A DNA stretch of 64,000 bases from Hallella bergensis DSM 17361. Lineage in GTDB: Bacteria > Bacteroidota > Bacteroidia > Bacteroidales > Bacteroidaceae. Made by a program: the position numbers and the translations under genes. Positions within the stretch are counted from its first letter, which is position 1, and the number at the start of each line of letters is the position of its first letter. Location of the stretch: NCBI RefSeq assembly GCF_000160535.1, contig NZ_GG704780.1, forward strand, positions 101,338-165,337, read 5' to 3'. Below, piece after piece: positions 63,730 to 64,000 of this stretch. The notes under the pieces are model-generated. The model searched no databases and was not told the origin of the DNA. It worked only from the letters and a program-made list of their open reading frames with translations.

Positions 63730-63839
63730 TGCGTCCGTCATCCACGTGTCTATCGTCCGTCATCCATGTGTCTATCGTCTGTCATCCATGTGTCTATCGT
63801 CCGTCATACACGTGTATCGCGGCCGTTAAGCGCTGTGGC
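63730..63839. repeat. 22-nt-period tandem repeat, locus 2
   Basis: Units start at 63730, 63752, 63774 and 63796, each 22 nt, with a decayed fifth at 63818. The first four share CGTCYGTCAT then MCAYGTGT. CCGTCATCCACGTGT is identical to a unit at locus 1 (49770-49791). No coding frame or spacer structure is seen. Confidence 0.8.
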
Positions 63840-64000
63840 GGCAGCTGGATTTACCCAAACGATTGCACGAATGCGTGTGTAAATCAGACACATCTACCAC
63901 TCACGTTCGTTTTTTTAAATAACAATTTATCACCTCGACCCCCCGATTCTTCAATCCGTTTTGGAACAAAACCTTGCATTTCTGTGAATTTTTTGTTATT
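63840..64000. other. right end of window, no gene seen
   Basis: AT-rich tail after the 22-nt repeat with short T-runs. No ORF, tRNA or clear promoter was recognised before the window ends. Confidence 0.4.

Noticed and set aside
63511..63741. 76-codon minus-strand frame upstream of ptb
   Set aside because: Low-complexity basic sequence running into the 22-nt repeat, no domain, and it overlaps the likely ptb promoter.
63730..63839. CRISPR array
   Set aside because: Repeats abut at 22 nt with no unique spacers and no cas genes are present.

Overview
The window looks like a Bacteroidota chromosome, most likely Prevotellaceae. The evidence is a SusC/SusD pair with its usual partner lipoproteins, DUF4843, DUF5686 and DUF4153 proteins, GH43 and GH127-type glycosidases, and promoters of the Bacteroidota form (TTTG, 19-20 nt, TAnnTTTG). 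Shine-Dalgarno-like sites are largely absent. No phage, plasmid, rRNA or CRISPR locus is visible. The species assignment is inference.

Layout. 1-5.9 kb: LysE exporter, a large secreted protein of unknown role, a ClC channel and a threonylcarbamoyl-AMP synthase. 6.5-15.5 kb: clpC and an AddAB-type recombination nuclease-helicase pair. 15.7-16.0 kb: tRNA-Gly and tRNA-Thr. 16.6-25.4 kb: AspT/YidE-type transporter, purine permease, NudC, a 5'-nucleotidase, EttA and a secreted unknown. 25.4-27.7 kb: Sel1-like protein, RidA, PrsW-type protease and two identical tRNA-Lys genes. 28.4-36.4 kb: a SusC-SusD-DUF4843-PKD-thioredoxin operon with no carbohydrate enzyme in it. 36.5-41.8 kb: small lipoprotein, two-propeller GH43, and a patatin fused to an outer-membrane barrel. 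42.0-47.8 kb: a forward five-gene run (nucleotidyltransferase, ATP-grasp-like, CDP-alcohol phosphatidyltransferase, HAD phosphatase, DUF5686 outer-membrane protein) that reads like an uncharacterised phospho-alcohol or lipid head-group pathway. 48.1-49.7 kb: the last codons of a lost susD in front of a calcineurin-type phosphoesterase. 49.9-58.8 kb: patatin, DUF4153 protein, uracil permease, YjbQ, EamA transporter, small secreted and membrane proteins, a pseudokinase and a tandem deoxynucleoside kinase pair. 59.0-63.5 kb: GH127/146 arabinofuranosidase, butyrate kinase and phosphate butyryltransferase.

The strongest unexplained structure is non-coding. Four intergenic elements of 361-374 bp (5982-6354, 16084-16444, 27958-28331, 37082-37442) share imperfect terminal inverted repeats. 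Each also carries an internal array of five GC-anchored units spaced exactly 22 nt apart, starting 113-114 nt from the left end in every copy. All four point the same way and lie 3' of a minus-strand gene. They look like MITEs carrying a minisatellite. A second, unrelated 22-nt-period repeat occurs at 49748-49835 and 63730-63839. Two scars show past remodelling of SusC/SusD loci: a 36-nt duplicated susC tail and susD start at 33235-33306, and the orphan susD tail at 48102-48218.
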